Shown here: positions 1 through 12,987 of the stretch, in pieces
How the letters are laid out: each line of letters begins with the position of its first letter
How positions within the stretch are numbered: the first letter of the stretch is position 1
Assembly: GCA_964035545.1 (NCBI GenBank)
Contig: OZ037766.1
Location: forward strand, 30,489,274-30,553,273
DNA: 64,000 bases
Direction of reading: 5' to 3'
Source: Bugula neritina
Lineage: Eukaryota > Bryozoa > Gymnolaemata > Cheilostomatida > Bugulidae
Program-made: the position numbers and the translations under genes
Notes under the pieces: generated by a model
Database searches by the model: none
Seen by the model: the letters and a program-made list of their open reading frames with translations, nothing else
What the model was told of the DNA's origin: nothing

Positions 1-334
1 CAGGAATTAGTATATCACTACAAGCATACATAACAGGTTTCATTATTCAAATAAATCTACTTAATTCATTAAACAGTTACCCATAGATTTAATAGTAGCC
101 ACAAGAGCTTAGGCTTTGGTGAGTCCAGTCACTATTTAGTCAAATTCAACTTAACTCTAATAACTTTTAGTTTTAGTCTTTAGCAGCAACCTTTAATTTC
201 TTTGCAGTTGTTAGGGTTTTCATTATTTGAATTACTATGTTCCTCTTTTAATTAAACTTACGATTGTCATAACTCTTAGTACTAAGCACCCATCATTATG
301 ATTATGACGCAATAATCAGTAATGACTAACACTA

Positions 335-459
335 ACAGTCATAGTGCCAATGGTAACCATAATCATAACATTAATAGTATTAGTATTAGTATTGAGTTAT
401 ACTTACAGTTAAGTAACCGTTAATGTTATGATTATGGTTACCATTGGCACTATGACTGT
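335..459. repeat. Perfect 40-bp inverted repeat with 45-bp spacer
   Basis: Bases 335-374 and 420-459 are exact reverse complements over 40 positions; the core of the left arm is CATAGTGCCAATGGTAACC. The spacer 375-419 is rich in TAGTAT. It could be the end-to-end remnant of a foldback element or a replication-derived inverted duplication. No coding capacity. Confidence 0.9.
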
Positions 460-1779
460 AATAGTAATAGTAATAGTAATAAATTTGAAAAAGTATACTC
501 ATACTGATAGTCATAGACTCATGGCATTTGCTGATTGGCAAATGCACTAATGACTAATAGTAATTTAAAAAGTAAAAGTAACGTTAGCTTAGTCATTGTC
601 AATACTCAAATTCAAAGTGAAAGTGAGTCATAATCATAATGATAAAGTTTAACTGGTGATCACAAAGTTGGTATAGTTTTTCATCAATATCCACCAATAG
701 TAGCTAAATTATATCATAACAGTTGTATAACTGTTATTATCTTAGCTCATAGTAATACACACAAATATAGGTTGTTTGAGGATAGTTCGTGCTGACACGT
801 ATTTTGTATAAAATCATTGCAAGGTGACAAGCACGGGAGTATTGGTAAACAAAGACACGTGACTTAAAGCATGAGACCAACCTTTAAAAGTCGGATACAT
901 GAGAATACTCGCTGATAAGATAATCGCAGCGAAAATGCAAAAATATATTACTAGTAGTCTAGTACATAGTGAAATTTGTAGAGTTGTCCTCCTAATTACT
1001 CTATAATGGTTCTAATGTTTCTCCAGAAAACCCACCACTGCAGCTTTTTCATATTGTATTTTTTATTCATTTAACTCATTTGACTAAAATTGTTTTCAAA
1101 TTACACATTTTCCAGTTCAATGCTAACCACACTCATGTCCATCATTACTGACTGATTTAGACTGTAGAGTTATCTCTCTTAAGCTTTACCCACTTAAGTG
1201 AAACATAAGGAATAGCCTGTGTTACAATAATGTTTATCAAAGAACACAAGTCAACAGATCATACCAACGGGCAAAATATCGTAAGCGGTTATTTCATTCG
1301 CATAGCCTTCACCGAATGGCACCACCTGCGATTCCACACGCTGATTGGCTAATAAAGTGTTGCCACTACTAATACATGAGTCACCAATTAATAGTAATAA
1401 TATACGGTAACGTGGATATACTAATTAGTATTACAATTAGTAAACAAATAAATATACCTAAACTCTATAGCTACATTGATTTCGAGTGGTGTAGGAAAAT
1501 ATTCAAAATTGAATAACTAAGGAATGACAAGAATCTACGTTCACTGTTCACATTGACATTGTGATTGTGATTGAGCTTGAATCATTATCATTGATCTGAT
1601 GAAATGATTGATAAAACTAAGTCAAAGTGATATGAATAATTTTACCGGTATGTTCCATTGTTTGGTTTTTAAATGTTTTTTTATTAAATTAATTATTTTT
1701 ATTATTATGTAATCATAACTGCAATTCTAATAGTAATACAATACTTGGAGTTGGTATTTCGTAATATTAACAATAAATA

Positions 1780-2420
1780 ACTGTATCACACTCTGACTCT
1801 AAGATCAGTACGACTATCACTATGACTATCGCTGACACTATGACTATCAGTGTCACTGTGAGTATGACTATGGCTCTAAATATTAGTATGAGTATCACTG
1901 TCAGTATTACTATCACTATCTGTAATTGTAACTGTAAAAATAACTCCCAAGAGTAACGCTAACAGTAACTGTAAGTGTATCACTGTAAGTGTATGATACT
2001 GTATGTACTATAACTAAAATACTAAGAATGACATTATTAATACTAATAGTAATACTAATGGTAAAACTAACAGTAAAACTAAATTTTATGGTAATACTAA
2101 TGCTAAGCATTGGTAATACTTATTTACTACTACTACTACTACTAGTACTACTAATATTAGTATCAAAATAGCTATTATTATTAGTATTAGTACTACTACT
2201 GCTACTAGTACTACGTCTACTAGTACTAGTAAGAATTGTTAAGTGGAACACTAGCAGTAGATCTAATACTAATAGGAATATATTATTACTATTAGTAATA
2301 GTAATAATATATTACGATTGGTACTATTAACAGTCCATTACTATTAGTGTTAGTATTACTATATTAGTATTACTATCAATACTACTATAACTAATACTAT
2401 CACATTTACATAACCATGAT
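1780..2420. repeat. Degenerate short-tandem repeat field (ACTATCACT / TAGTAATA / TACTAC)
   Basis: The stretch is dominated by imperfect 3-6-bp units such as ACTATC, AGTATG, TACTAC and TAGTAA on both strands. Open frames across it (for example 1916-2110 minus and 1989-2171 plus) encode only runs of Ser/Thr/Ile/Val or Leu and are repeat artefacts. It looks like an old, mutated simple-sequence array. Confidence 0.7.
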
Positions 2421-3195
2421 GAATAGCTTAAAGTAACTGTTTTATTGATATTCATATTAGAAAGCTTTCATTATGATTATCTTATAAATAACTGCAAAAA
2501 TATTAATTTTAACGATATTCATATTTTTACCTAATGCTTATTCTTATTGAGTTAGTTGTGGGTTATTGAAATTGATGTAAATTATGTTAATATTGAGAAT
2601 ATTATTTATTTCTATTTCAATTTAAATTTCAACTAAATGGTGTCCTAATTTTGTAATTAAATTGAAATTGTGTTTTAATTTTTACTCGAACTTGGCAATG
2701 ATGACACTAACTGTTTTTGATTTATATAATATGTCTAAAGACACTGTGATTAGTAAGTGTGTCATTATGAGTATAGGCCGGATCAGTATACACCGAGTAT
2801 CAGTTTGAGTAGCTGAAGTAGAACAATGTAAGTGTGAGTAGAATAAGATAGACAAGGACGTATACAAATACTTTTTTCTCATACATTAGCCAAATGAACT
2901 TTCAGTTGACATTAATACAACTGAAGCGGTTTTTGAGCTCATTTTTATTTTTTCTACTGAGAAAATGCCTATGTTTGGCGTGTGAATTAGTCATTGACTT
3001 TGACAACCTCAAATTGGCTTTAGAATGGAGCACTTGCTGATTTTTTGCTCTATGTAGTGCGTTTAAATGTAAATAAGCTTTGTAAGGTCAAACAGTGTAT
3101 CGTTCTCAGATTGGTGGTTTATTACTTATTACCAATTTGCTTAAAATGGTATTCTTTTTTTCCTCTTTACATTTGTCATCTTTATTATTTTTTAG

Positions 3196-6100
3196 ATGCT
3201 TTAGAATCGTTTGATAACTCAACTGTCAGTGAAGATCATTCGAGTATAAACATGAGTGACGGTAAGTTTTAACTGTATTTTATATTTCGTGGTAATATTT
3301 GTTTATAGTTTTATACTGCCAGAAAGTGATTGTTCAGGCTACATTGAAGTGCAGCATGTATAGTAAAGTGATTTACTGTCGGGAATATTTTTCCCTTATA
3401 TGTTGTTGCTGTGTAAATTCTCTCAGCTTCAATGAATGAGGGTTTCATGATTACTGTGAATTTAGTATTGAGAAATTTTGTTGAGGTCTCCTTACGCTGA
3501 CTTTAGTTTATATTTTATTAGCATTTTACTCGAGTGGCGGCAATGAGAATGACCTTCACATGAGTTTGGAGGCATCGCTAGCCTCCGAGTTTGACTTCTT
3601 GCAGTATGCTGCCGACAACTCGGATGTTAAAATGGAACCTGGCAGCTTTGATGACATCATAGATGAGGTAGAGTTCTGCTAGTTTTTAGCACTTACTTGC
3701 TGTAATGAAATAGTTAGAGTTGTCTTCTCTTTGAACTGTAGATGACTATATACTATATAGTGTGGGATATTGGCAACTGGTTGAGATATACAAATATATA
3801 TATTTGTAATTGTAATTTGTAAAAGCTTTTTTCTCCACATGTGGAGAAAAACTTCGAACCTAAATATGAAATTGCTCACTTATTTACACTCTGGAATATT
3901 CATCAAGTTTAGCTAGGCCAACTGTGTTACGTAATGCAATGTTGTGCTAGTGATAGCCATAACCTTAGTTATATTTACTGCATGTTTTATGCAGCTGCTG
4001 GTACAAGACACCTCTTCACTCTTTCCCGTGAAGGAAGATTCCATGCTGTTTTCTCAACCAGCAGTTGACAGCCCGGCTGAAACTATAGTGGTGGGTTGTT
4101 ACGCAAATTATATGTGTGTGTGCGTTTGTGTATGTGTGCGCGTGTGTCTGTGTGCGTGTGTGTGTGCGCGCCCGATATGTGTATATATATATAGTAATCA
4201 TATTGTTGAAGTAAATTTTTTATTTAAACTGAAAGTAGATAATTGCAAATTTTATTCTATTATAGAGTCCAATGGAGGTATTGGGCTGTGATACAGTACA
4301 GCAATCACCTCTCAACCATCAACTGTCTCCACACAATCAGCAACCACACAACCACCTGCTGTCACACCCTCACCAGGTGCTCAGTGAAAACCAACCACCT
4401 GCTATGCCAGCTGACATGCAGGGTAACATATCACACATACCAGCTGACGCAGTAGGCAGCATCAATGTTGGTCAGCTCACCGTAGATCAACTTAAGCAGG
4501 TTAGTTAGTTACTAGTTTACTTTAAACAGCTTTGCTACAGCAATGAGAATATCTTGCACGTCTAGTGAACTATTTTAGTCGGCAGCTTATAGTAATACTC
4601 AGTCTTTTCTCATTACTCTGATCCACTTGACGGAGAAATGTGATGTATTTAGGAGTTAACTTCCAATTGTGTTCTTTGTGAAATGGTAGATAACTCCAAA
4701 TTTGTATAACTAGCAGAGTGCAATTTTATTCTAATTCTTGTATGCATCTTTTAGGAAATTTCTAGAATTATTACATCATTACTATGTTGTGACAACTATT
4801 TTATTTTCTATTACTAATACTTTTGTCACAACACTATTTTGTTATGTCATAATATTGAGAAGAAATTAAATTATTTTATAAAACTTTTTGTGATACGGGC
4901 TAGCATGTAATTAGACGTATAAATTAGGAGCAGTATTTTAATATTTTCTCAAAATAAACTCAACCCTGGCTAAAGGTATGTAGATTATAATATCTGTAAG
5001 GTATGTCTTTTAGATTTTAATGCAATCAATGCCAGCCGCGCCTGTGGTCCACAACACACCTCCAGCCTCTCTTTCTATTCAGAAATCTACACCCACTATG
5101 GCCGCGCTTCTCCTCAACTCTTCTAATTCTCAGTCTATTTCTCCTGGAACTGCCAGATCTACTGTGACCGCACCTCAAAATATTAACATAACTCCTAAGG
5201 CTAACATTACTTCTACTGGTAAGTATATCTGAAGCATCTCATTGCTGTGATATTTCCTGTGGAACATTTTAATATTACCACAACATAATAAATATATATA
5301 TAAAATATCACATTCATTATATCACTTTGGCTTTAACAACTTACATAATATGTGTAAATCTATTATTAGATAATTTGCTAGAATAATTTAAAAGTAACCG
5401 TAGAAAGCTGTGAAATTTCGTACACACTAATTTTGTATATATCTAAGTCAGCAATGTGATGTCGCATGATCACGTCATACTGATAACAAATATTGTGACT
5501 CAAACTTGTTATATATGATCCCCTAGTACTTCTTTACACTTAACTGGTTCATATAGGATAACATTGTACTATCCTGTAGTTCTGCCGAGCAACAATCGGC
5601 AGCATGCTGCTGCTACAAGCTCCGCCTCCCCTGTACTGCCCACTGTCCGAGTCTTACCTGCTCAGACTCAGAAGTTGTCCTCCACTTCTAAGGCACAAAC
5701 CCCATCTATCAGATCTGTATCTGCATCCGTCACTAGTATGGTCGGCACCCCTCCCGTCACAACGCTATCCGTCACTGATTCCAGTAAGATAGCCATAAGT
5801 AAGAGCAAATCTCAGTCTAAACCGAAGGAGAGGAGGTCATCTCACAACATCATAGAGAAGAGGTACTTAATAGTCAGTGTAGAAGTACTTGGTAGTTAGT
5901 GTAGAGATACTTGGTGGTTAGTGTAGAGGTACTTGGTGGTTAGTGTAGAGGTACTTGGCACTTAGTGTAGAGATACTTGCACATAGTGTAGAGGTACTTG
6001 CACATAGTGTAGAGGTACTTGCACATAGTGTAGAGGTACTTGCACTTAGTGTAGAGATACTTGCACATAATGTAGAGGTACTTGGCATATAGTATAGAGG

Positions 6101-9100
6101 TACTTGTTGGTATTAGATGTGCAGCTGTTACTAGCCTCTAGAGTTGTCCCATTTTGCGCAGGTACCGGATGAGTATCAATGACAAGATTATAGAGTTGAA
6201 GGACCTTGTGATGGGTACAGAGGCTAAGCTAAACAAATCCGCTGTCCTCAAAAAGGCTATCGAGACTATTCACTCCCTCCGGGACCAGAGAATGCGACTG
6301 TCTAAGGAAAACGCCATTCTCTCGTCTGCCCTTGCCAATCAGGGCATCGACACGAAAGAGGTGAGCTGTGTTCGCATGTGACAAGTCTTTAGGTCTAGTC
6401 ACGCAGTCATTCTATATCTTAAGGGTTTTCATTTTCTGATATGAAATACATTTCCTTTTAATAATTCTCCGTTTTATTCATGCACGAAGCGCGACACTGC
6501 ATAAGGGAAGTTGACGCATTCTATTTCCTGTTTCAGCTGCTGTCAGGCTGTCTGTCTGACCCCTTGACCCCATCCAGTTCAGACGGCAGCAGCTTCTCCC
6601 CGGAGACACTGCTGCCCGAGAGCCCGCCATATTCATCGGGCGGGGAAGGGGAGGATGACATGCTCCCTGCACTGCCCACCTTCACTACTCACACAATCTA
6701 CACTCCCAGCACTGGCATGGTGGACGGAGCTCGTATCACGTTGTTTGTCTTCATGTTCGGGATTCTCATCTTCAACCCGTTCAGGTAATACACGCCTGGC
6801 AGGGTGCCAACTGTGTTAGTAGGTCACTGAAGTCTGATAGTAGGTCACTGAAGTGTGTTGGTGTTTTATTAGCATTAGTTATTGGGTAACATTTGCTTTG
6901 AGTTTCTGAAGTGGCTAAGTTGTCAGACTGGCTATCATTGTTGGTTAGTTTCAACATTCTGCTATACTCTATCGTATAATAATATATTCCAGTGTATCAT
7001 GTTAGCTATTCTGATATGTCATATAATATACCCTAGTATGTAATATAATATACCCTAGTATGTCATACAATTAGTATGTCATATAATATACCCTAGTATG
7101 TCATATAATATACCCTAGTATGTCATATAATATACCCTAGTATATTATATAATATACCCTAGTATGTCATATTATATACCCTAGTATATTATATAATATA
7201 CCCTAGTATGTCATATAATATATCCTAGTATGTCATATAATATACCCTAGTATGTCATATAATATACCCTAGTATGTCATATAATATACCCTAGTATGTC
7301 ATATAATATACCCTAGTATGTCATATAATATACCCTAGTATGTCATATACTATACCCTAGTATGTCATATAATATACCCTAGTATGTCATATAATATACC
7401 CTAGTATGTCATGTTATCTGCATATGTGTTACGTTACGTTATCTATTACATAAGTTAACTCTTAGCATAGGAGAGTGATTCTCACAAAACTTGTCCAGCT
7501 AATCATATGCTGGACATTGAAAGAGCACCTCTTCTGAATATTGTATATGAATTATCCTATATTCTATTCTAAATATTGTATATAAGCAGCTGAATTATCC
7601 TATATTCTATTCTAAATATTGTATATAAGCAGCTGAATTATCTTATATTCTATTCTAAATATTGTAAATGAGCAGCTGAATTATCCCATCTTCTGGTGTT
7701 CAGTGGCTGTAAAGGTGTTTGTCCAAGCATGGAATATTATATATTGATAAGTTTAGCTGAATTATGATGGACCATGTATTATTTAGTATGTTGTATTCTC
7801 TCTCTTTCAGTGCGATATTTGATAGCCAGGATACCTCATTCACTGCTGGCCTGACTGCTGGGAGCTCCATTCGCTCCAGCCGTACTCTACAAGGATATAC
7901 TGACAGTATCAGTGACTACTTCGGCATATGGAACTGGCTCATACCATCGGTATGTTGACTCTCTTTAGTTTGGGAGTTACTCTCTCTTTAGTCTGAGAGT
8001 TACCCTCTCTTTAGTCTGGGAGTTACTCTCTCTTTAGTCTGAGAGTTACTCTCTCTTTAGTCTGGGAGTTACTCTCTCTTTAGTCTGGGAGTTACTCTCT
8101 CTTTAGTCTGAGAGTTACCCTCTCTTTAGTCTGAGAGTTACTCTCTCTTTAGTCTGAGAGTTACTCTCTCTTTAGTCTGGGAGTTACTTTACTTTCTCTT
8201 TGGGAGTTACTTACTCTTTAGTCTGGGAGTTACTCTCCCTTTAGTCTGGGAGTTATTCTCTCTTTAGTCTGAGAGTTACTCTCTCTTTAGTCTGGGAGTC
8301 ACTCTTTAGTCTGAGAATCACTCACTGATATATTCCGCAGGCTCTCCTCTGGGTGATGAACATACTGGTGGTGAGTTTTGTGCTGACCAAAGTGCTGGTC
8401 TATGGAGAACCAGTTACAACCTCTGGCAGCAAAGAGTCAGCAAAGTACTGGAGACACTTGAATCAATCCGAGTCGGACTTGGAGAATGGTGAGCATTTGG
8501 CTGCTGAACCTGGCAGTGACTGATACTCACTGTGACTGATACTAACTGTGACTGATACTAACTGTGACTGATACTAACTGTGGCTGATACTGTGACTGAT
8601 ACTAACTGTGACCGATACTAACTGATACTAACTGATACTAACTGTGGCTGATACTCACTGTGATACTCACTGTGACTGATGCTCACTGAGAATAGTAGTG
8701 ACTCAGCGAGTAGTGGTTAAGGCTTGAGATTACAATTCATTGTATGTGTCTTGTGACTATTTTTTCATAGGATCTTTGCGGTGAGGTTTTTTTAGAAAAA
8801 TAGAATAGATGTCCTTGTACACTAGACTGTCTCAGTTGTATTCTAGACTATTCAGTTAGAGTAACAGGAAGTACTTCTGTTACAGGTTACTACACGTCTG
8901 CTTCTGTTCAGCTGAAAGAGGCTCTACACACCCTCGGCCGGCCCTTTCCTACGACAAGACTGGAACTCTTTACCAGCCTGTCCTGGCAGATGATGCGTCA
9001 GGCTCTTCACCGTACCTACATAGCCAGAATATTCAGCCGCACCCTCGCCAAGTACGACAAGGACAGGGTGCAGTCATCACACGACGCTGCCGTTGTCTAC

Positions 9101-11509
9101 TACCGACTCCTCCAGCTCAGTCTCACCGGCAAGATGGAGAGCACATGCTGGCAGCAACTCAACCTCGCTGCCTGCTCTCTCAACCTGTCCGAGGCTGCGA
9201 CGAGCATCATGTCCCGGGAGATGTTAGCCCAGGTTTACGCCACAAGCGCTGTCACCGTGCTGTTCACCCTCACCGATCACTTCCAGTACATAGCCCGCTT
9301 TCTGCTTAGCAGGTGTAGGAAACAGTGTCTGCGTCACGAGAGGGGCGACATACCACCCCAACTGAAGTGGCTGTGTGAGCCCGATGGTCACAGGTATCTG
9401 GTAGATCTCACTTGGTACGATGAGATCTGGTCGACAGAGCAAGGCTTCAGCACCAACCGACACCCCTACGACCCCCTCTCTACACTCATGCAGTGCTATC
9501 GGCAGCACTTGCTAGAGGTGGCTCTCTATGAAGTCATCACTCCGAGGCGTGACGCCAATATGCAGGCCTCGCTCAGCTACCTGGAGGCTATAGAGGGCAC
9601 GAACCCCCAGGAGAAGAGACCAGATGCGCCATATGACCTGGTGACGAGAGTGGATGACCTAGCTCACTGGTGGTCGGAGATGGTGGCTGTGGGGGTTCAC
9701 TGGTCATCCGCGGAATGCAGCAAGGCCGAGAAGTACTATCACGCTCTCTCCTCTCTGCCAGAAACTTACCTGCGCAACCAAGAGGACGACATCAGCCACC
9801 TGCCTCAGGCTATCCACGACATCTTCAGGGCCAGGAGTGGCTTGCTCACACGCACCATGTGCCCCTATGCTGTCAACAAGTTATGTAATAAGGCCAGTCA
9901 GCAGCTGACTGAAGACATACTAGCGTCAGCCAATCAGAGACAGCAGCTCAGACAGGTTTGCTACTATTTGCTTGGCTGTTGCGTAACTATGAGTACTGTT
10001 ATTATAATTCTAAGAAACTTGATCTCAAATGGTGACAGTTTATGCCTCGTATGTGTTCAACTCTTTAGGAGTTTTTCTTTCAAATTTATAGGGATTTCAA
10101 ATGCTTGCCTGTGATTGGTTACTCAAGACTCGCACAGAACTCTGGGAACAGGAAACTGATTCACCTGGTGGTAGTGTCAATGCCAAAGATACAGCCACAG
10201 GATTCAAAACAGATCTCAATAACCTACAGAAGTTGAATGATAAACACAAGGGTAATGATTGCATTACATTACATCACTCTGTAGTGTCTGTAGTTATCAT
10301 TTGTTACCAGGATATGGTTGGTGTGATACTGTTGTACATGGCTGCACAGTTGATTTATAATTACTCCTTTTATATTCTCTTTTATTGCTAGTACATTTAT
10401 ATTTAGAGCATTGCGTATAAGCCACTCGTGCATTCTATGTTACTCTCTCATTGTCATCTGTTGCTCTTATATTACTGTCATATTACACATATATTACTGT
10501 GGTATATTACTCTGTATGTTACACACTAGGTATATGTTACTCTGTATGTTATACACTAGGTATATATTACTGATATAGTATATATACACTAGGTATATAT
10601 TACTGATATAGTATATACACACTAGGTATATATTACTGATATAGTATATATACACTGGGTATATATTACTGATATAGTATATACACACTAGGTATATATT
10701 ACTGATATAGTATGTTACACACTAGGTATATATTACTGATATAGTATATATACACTAGATATATATTACTGATATAGTATATATATATACACTAGGTATA
10801 TATTACTGATATAGTATATATATACACTAGGTATGTCCGAGAAGATCGCTGTCTATCAAGCCACCTACCGTACCATGATGGGATGTAACCCGTCTAAAAC
10901 TAGTCACATGCTGAAGGCATCATTGCACAACTCAATGACTTCTCCGTCATCCAAGGTAACTCACCATATACTTACTTACATACTAGTTTCTAGATTTACA
11001 TTCTATGTTGTCCATATTAGTTTTATAAAGCTTGAAAAGAGAGATTTGATTGCTCAGTATATATACAGTGCTCCCTCTATATCTCACGGTTCCAGTTCCC
11101 ACGAAATCCCATAGGTCACAAGAAGGGCTTAAACCCCCCCCACTCTTTGTAGCTTATGTATGTGTGTTTAGAGACAAAATGGCCAAATTTAGCAGATCCA
11201 TGAGTTGAATATTATATTCTACTATGTCACGAATTGAAGTTCCGGGACCCACAACTTAGTGGGATACGGAGGGAGCAATACACTGAGGTAACTCTGGTTG
11301 TCATGTGATCTCATACAGGTTCTCTGGCAGCACCATCTCCGACATCAACTGTTTGATATGCTCAGCTGAAAATACTTTCTTTGTGACTTTAGGTATACGG
11401 CTGGCACTCCGCCAACCACACCTCCACTTCCCAGTCCGTGAACAAAAGACAGAAGATGTCCAACACAGCACAATACTACGAGTCAACATCCGAAATCTCC
11501 CGCGGATAG
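3196..11509 (+). CDS. SREBF: Sterol regulatory element-binding protein (SREBP), first exon missing
   Basis: Exons that join in phase: 3196-3261, 3522-3667, 3995-4090, 4266-4499, 5014-5218, 5580-5862, 6162-6360, 6537-6784, 7811-7949, 8341-8488, 8886-9955, 10092-10251, 10831-10955, 11393-11509 (TAG). They encode about 1077 residues; vertebrate SREBPs have about 1,150. Exon 2 onward gives an acidic, then Ser/Pro/Gln-rich activation region. The bHLH-zip straddles the 5862/6162 intron, with the family's hallmark Tyr in [19 protein letters not shown]. Hydrophobic segment 1 (ending NPF) is in 6537-6784 and segment 2 ([15 protein letters not shown]) in 8341-8488. The loop between them has R-T-L-Q, which fits the general site-1 protease consensus. 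The 1,070-bp exon and those after it form the SCAP-binding C-terminal domain. Known role: ER-held precursor, cleaved when sterol is low so the N-terminal half enters the nucleus. The first listed exon starts with the last two bases of a codon, so an upstream exon is missing. Splice sites are inferred. Confidence 0.9.
4112..4192. repeat. GT-rich microsatellite in an SREBP intron
   Basis: Imperfect (TG)n/(TGCG)n tract ending in a short (TA)n run, lying in the intron between the exons ending at 4090 and starting at 4266. The open frames over it are repeat translations. Confidence 0.85.
5861..6110. repeat. About 21-bp minisatellite starting at a splice donor
   Basis: About 11-12 imperfect copies of a unit like GTAGAGGTACTTGCACATAGT. 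The array starts on the exon/intron junction itself (AGAG|GTACTT at 5862/5863), so most units repeat a donor-like AG|GTACTT motif. It fills most of the intron that interrupts the bHLH region. Confidence 0.85.
7010..7412. repeat. 22-bp minisatellite in an SREBP intron
   Basis: About 18 near-identical head-to-tail copies of TATGTCATATAATATACCCT(AG), with a few single-base variants such as TATATTAT. High unit identity suggests recent expansion. It lies in the intron 6785-7810. Confidence 0.9.
7535..7690. repeat. About 43-bp tandem repeat, three to four copies
   Basis: Three to four copies of a unit containing GAATTATCCTATATTCTATT and then CTAAATATTGTATATAAGCA, in the same intron as the 22-bp array. 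No coding potential. Confidence 0.8.
7960..8325. repeat. About 22-bp minisatellite with splice-acceptor-like units
   Basis: About 16 copies of a unit like TTACTCTCTCTTTAGTCTGG, filling nearly all of the intron 7950-8340. Each unit is a pyrimidine tract followed by TTTAG, so each resembles a 3' splice site. The true acceptor (TATTCCGCAG, ending at 8340) lies just after the array. Confidence 0.9.
8515..8690. repeat. 16-bp minisatellite in an SREBP intron
   Basis: About ten copies of ACTGATACTAACTGTG with variants (GGCTGATACT, CTCACTGTG), in the intron 8489-8885. Confidence 0.85.
10500..10834. repeat. About 32-bp minisatellite ending in a functional splice acceptor
   Basis: About nine copies of a unit with CACTAGGTATATATTACTGA followed by TATAGTATATATA. 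The last unit supplies the acceptor of the next SREBP exon (CACTAG|GTATG at 10830/10831). Each earlier unit carries the same CACTAG|GTAT, so the array is a row of possible competing acceptors. Confidence 0.85.
11066..11280. mobile_element. Possible small inverted-repeat element (MITE-like)
   Basis: TGCTCCCTCTATATCTCAC (11069-11087) and the reverse complement of 11259-11277 agree at 16 of 19 positions. A CAGT(G) lies just outside each end, as in many Tc1/mariner-type inverted-repeat ends. The roughly 215-bp element has no coding capacity and lies in the last SREBP intron. No clean TA duplication is visible, so the assignment is weak. Confidence 0.4.
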
Positions 11510-12987
11510 TCTGGGTGGTTTATCCTCTCCCTCACAGTTGAAGTTGGAAACTGTGACTATTTACGTACTTTCAGTAAAATGGCTATTGACAGTTGCTCTG
11601 TAAAACAACTGTATTCACCAGTGATAATATTTGTTAATATCTTACGTTATATATGTTTATTAATGTGCATGGTTGTTATTCAGCCATATTATTGTAGATA
11701 TAACAGATTCACACATTATAGGTGTATGTGAAACCATTAAACTTTATGATTTATGTAATCCAATAACAAACATGCTTATATTATGCATTGTATCAGTGTG
11801 GAATGGAACTGGTGTACAAATAAAGAAGATCAATCTAAATCAGAGGTTTCTAGCCTTGAGGGAATTCCCCTTGGGGAGATTTTGGGCTTTTGAAGAAGGG
11901 GAATTTCATTTCTAAAAAACTCTTACAGTTCTTTAAGAGCTTTTGAACTCTTGCTTGTTTCCAAGTTATTTACCCACACTGATTTTAATTTTACATGCAT
12001 GTGTCTGTCAATCATTACCCTAACTCTTATCTGTGCTACTGGGAATAGAGGTTAAGAAGTTTCTATTGAAAGCAAAAACCAACAGGAACTTTAGGCAGCC
12101 ATGCAAGCTAATATCTAGGAGTTACTTACCCATGACTAGTGGGTATATTTGCTGCATTAACTAATCTAAACCTGAAAATGCAATCATCACATCATTGCTG
12201 TTCATAGCAGCATCAATGTTTCAAAGCCAATTATTATGAAAAGAACCTGTTCAAAAGTACCTTCTCAAAGTAATTCTAAGCATGTTTTCGAACTCTTAAT
12301 AGAGTTTGAACAGTATGTCCCTGGGCTACTTTCGAAAAGAAGTATCTTGATTTGACAATAATTTTTTTGAAATGGTCTATTCAACAGGAAATACATATAT
12401 CTTTCTGAAAGGCGAATAAAACTGGCTAGACAAGGTCTACTGGACAAATTAAATGCACCTAATTGCTGAGGTTAGCTGGTGTTGAATGCATTTGGTTGGC
12501 TTTCTGTTGGAGAGCTATATTCTTTAATGAACAGCTGGCTCTGAGCTGTTTTAAGTAGACAAATGCAATTATGGCTATACTTGCAGTGTGAAGCAATGGT
12601 CATTTCAAAGACATGATTAATTATATGTCAGAGCATATTGCACAATGTTTTTATTATGATAACATGAGATAACATGGTTAACCTCAAGTGTCATCTGTCA
12701 ACCACTGCAATATAACTCAGCCTATGCATTTGAAGGAAGTTTTAGTTTACTGCGCGCTAAACTAGAGCATAGCAGTTGACTTCAAGTGTTATCCACTGTA
12801 CATTAACTCTAAAGCAATAGCTAGGAATACACTTTCACTGTAGTTGGGGGAGAAGAAAGTTGACATGTTTTACTGAGCTGAAACTTTTTGGTATGTAGAA
12901 AGAAAATACTGATAAAATTTATTCTTGGAAAATTACAGTTATTCATATAAATTAAACACATGAATAGTAATACATAATAGAGGGGTG
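11510..12987. other. SREBP 3' UTR and first half of duplicated spacer
   Basis: Noncoding. The first 300 bp are probably SREBP 3' UTR, with an AATAAA at 11819-11824. The rest is the left half of a spacer found again at about 27175-28560, 39005-40440 and 49310-50283. Here it is interrupted at 12987/12988 by the minus-strand retrotransposon. Open frames within it (for example 11673-11915) are not conserved as proteins among the copies. Confidence 0.7.
11819..11824 (+). terminator. Candidate polyadenylation signal of SREBP
   Basis: AATAAA, 310 bp after the SREBP stop codon, is conserved in the duplicated copies (about 27424 and 39260). No transcript evidence is available. Confidence 0.4.

Larger units (their letters stand above)
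1..3195. other. Intergenic left flank, AT-rich
   Basis: No gene is supported here. The longest open frames are under 80 codons, low in complexity and made of repeat sequence. The stretch holds a 40-bp perfect inverted repeat (335-459), long runs of TAGTAA/TTACTA-like triplets and pentamers, and ordinary AT-rich DNA. The promoter and first exon of the downstream SREBP gene should lie somewhere here or further left, because the first exon I can place (3196) begins in mid-codon. I could not identify that first exon. Confidence 0.6.

Noticed and set aside
5861-8330. CRISPR array
   Set aside because: The repeats are contiguous head-to-tail without unique spacers, lie in introns of an animal gene, and no cas genes are present.
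9224-9508. Minus-strand gene inside the large SREBP exon
   Set aside because: It is a shadow frame opposite the conserved SREBP C-terminal coding sequence, with no family features.
11305-11541. Alternative last SREBP frame
   Set aside because: It crosses the acceptor at 11392 in a frame that does not fit the phase of the preceding exon; the in-phase reading 11393-11509 ends at TAG.
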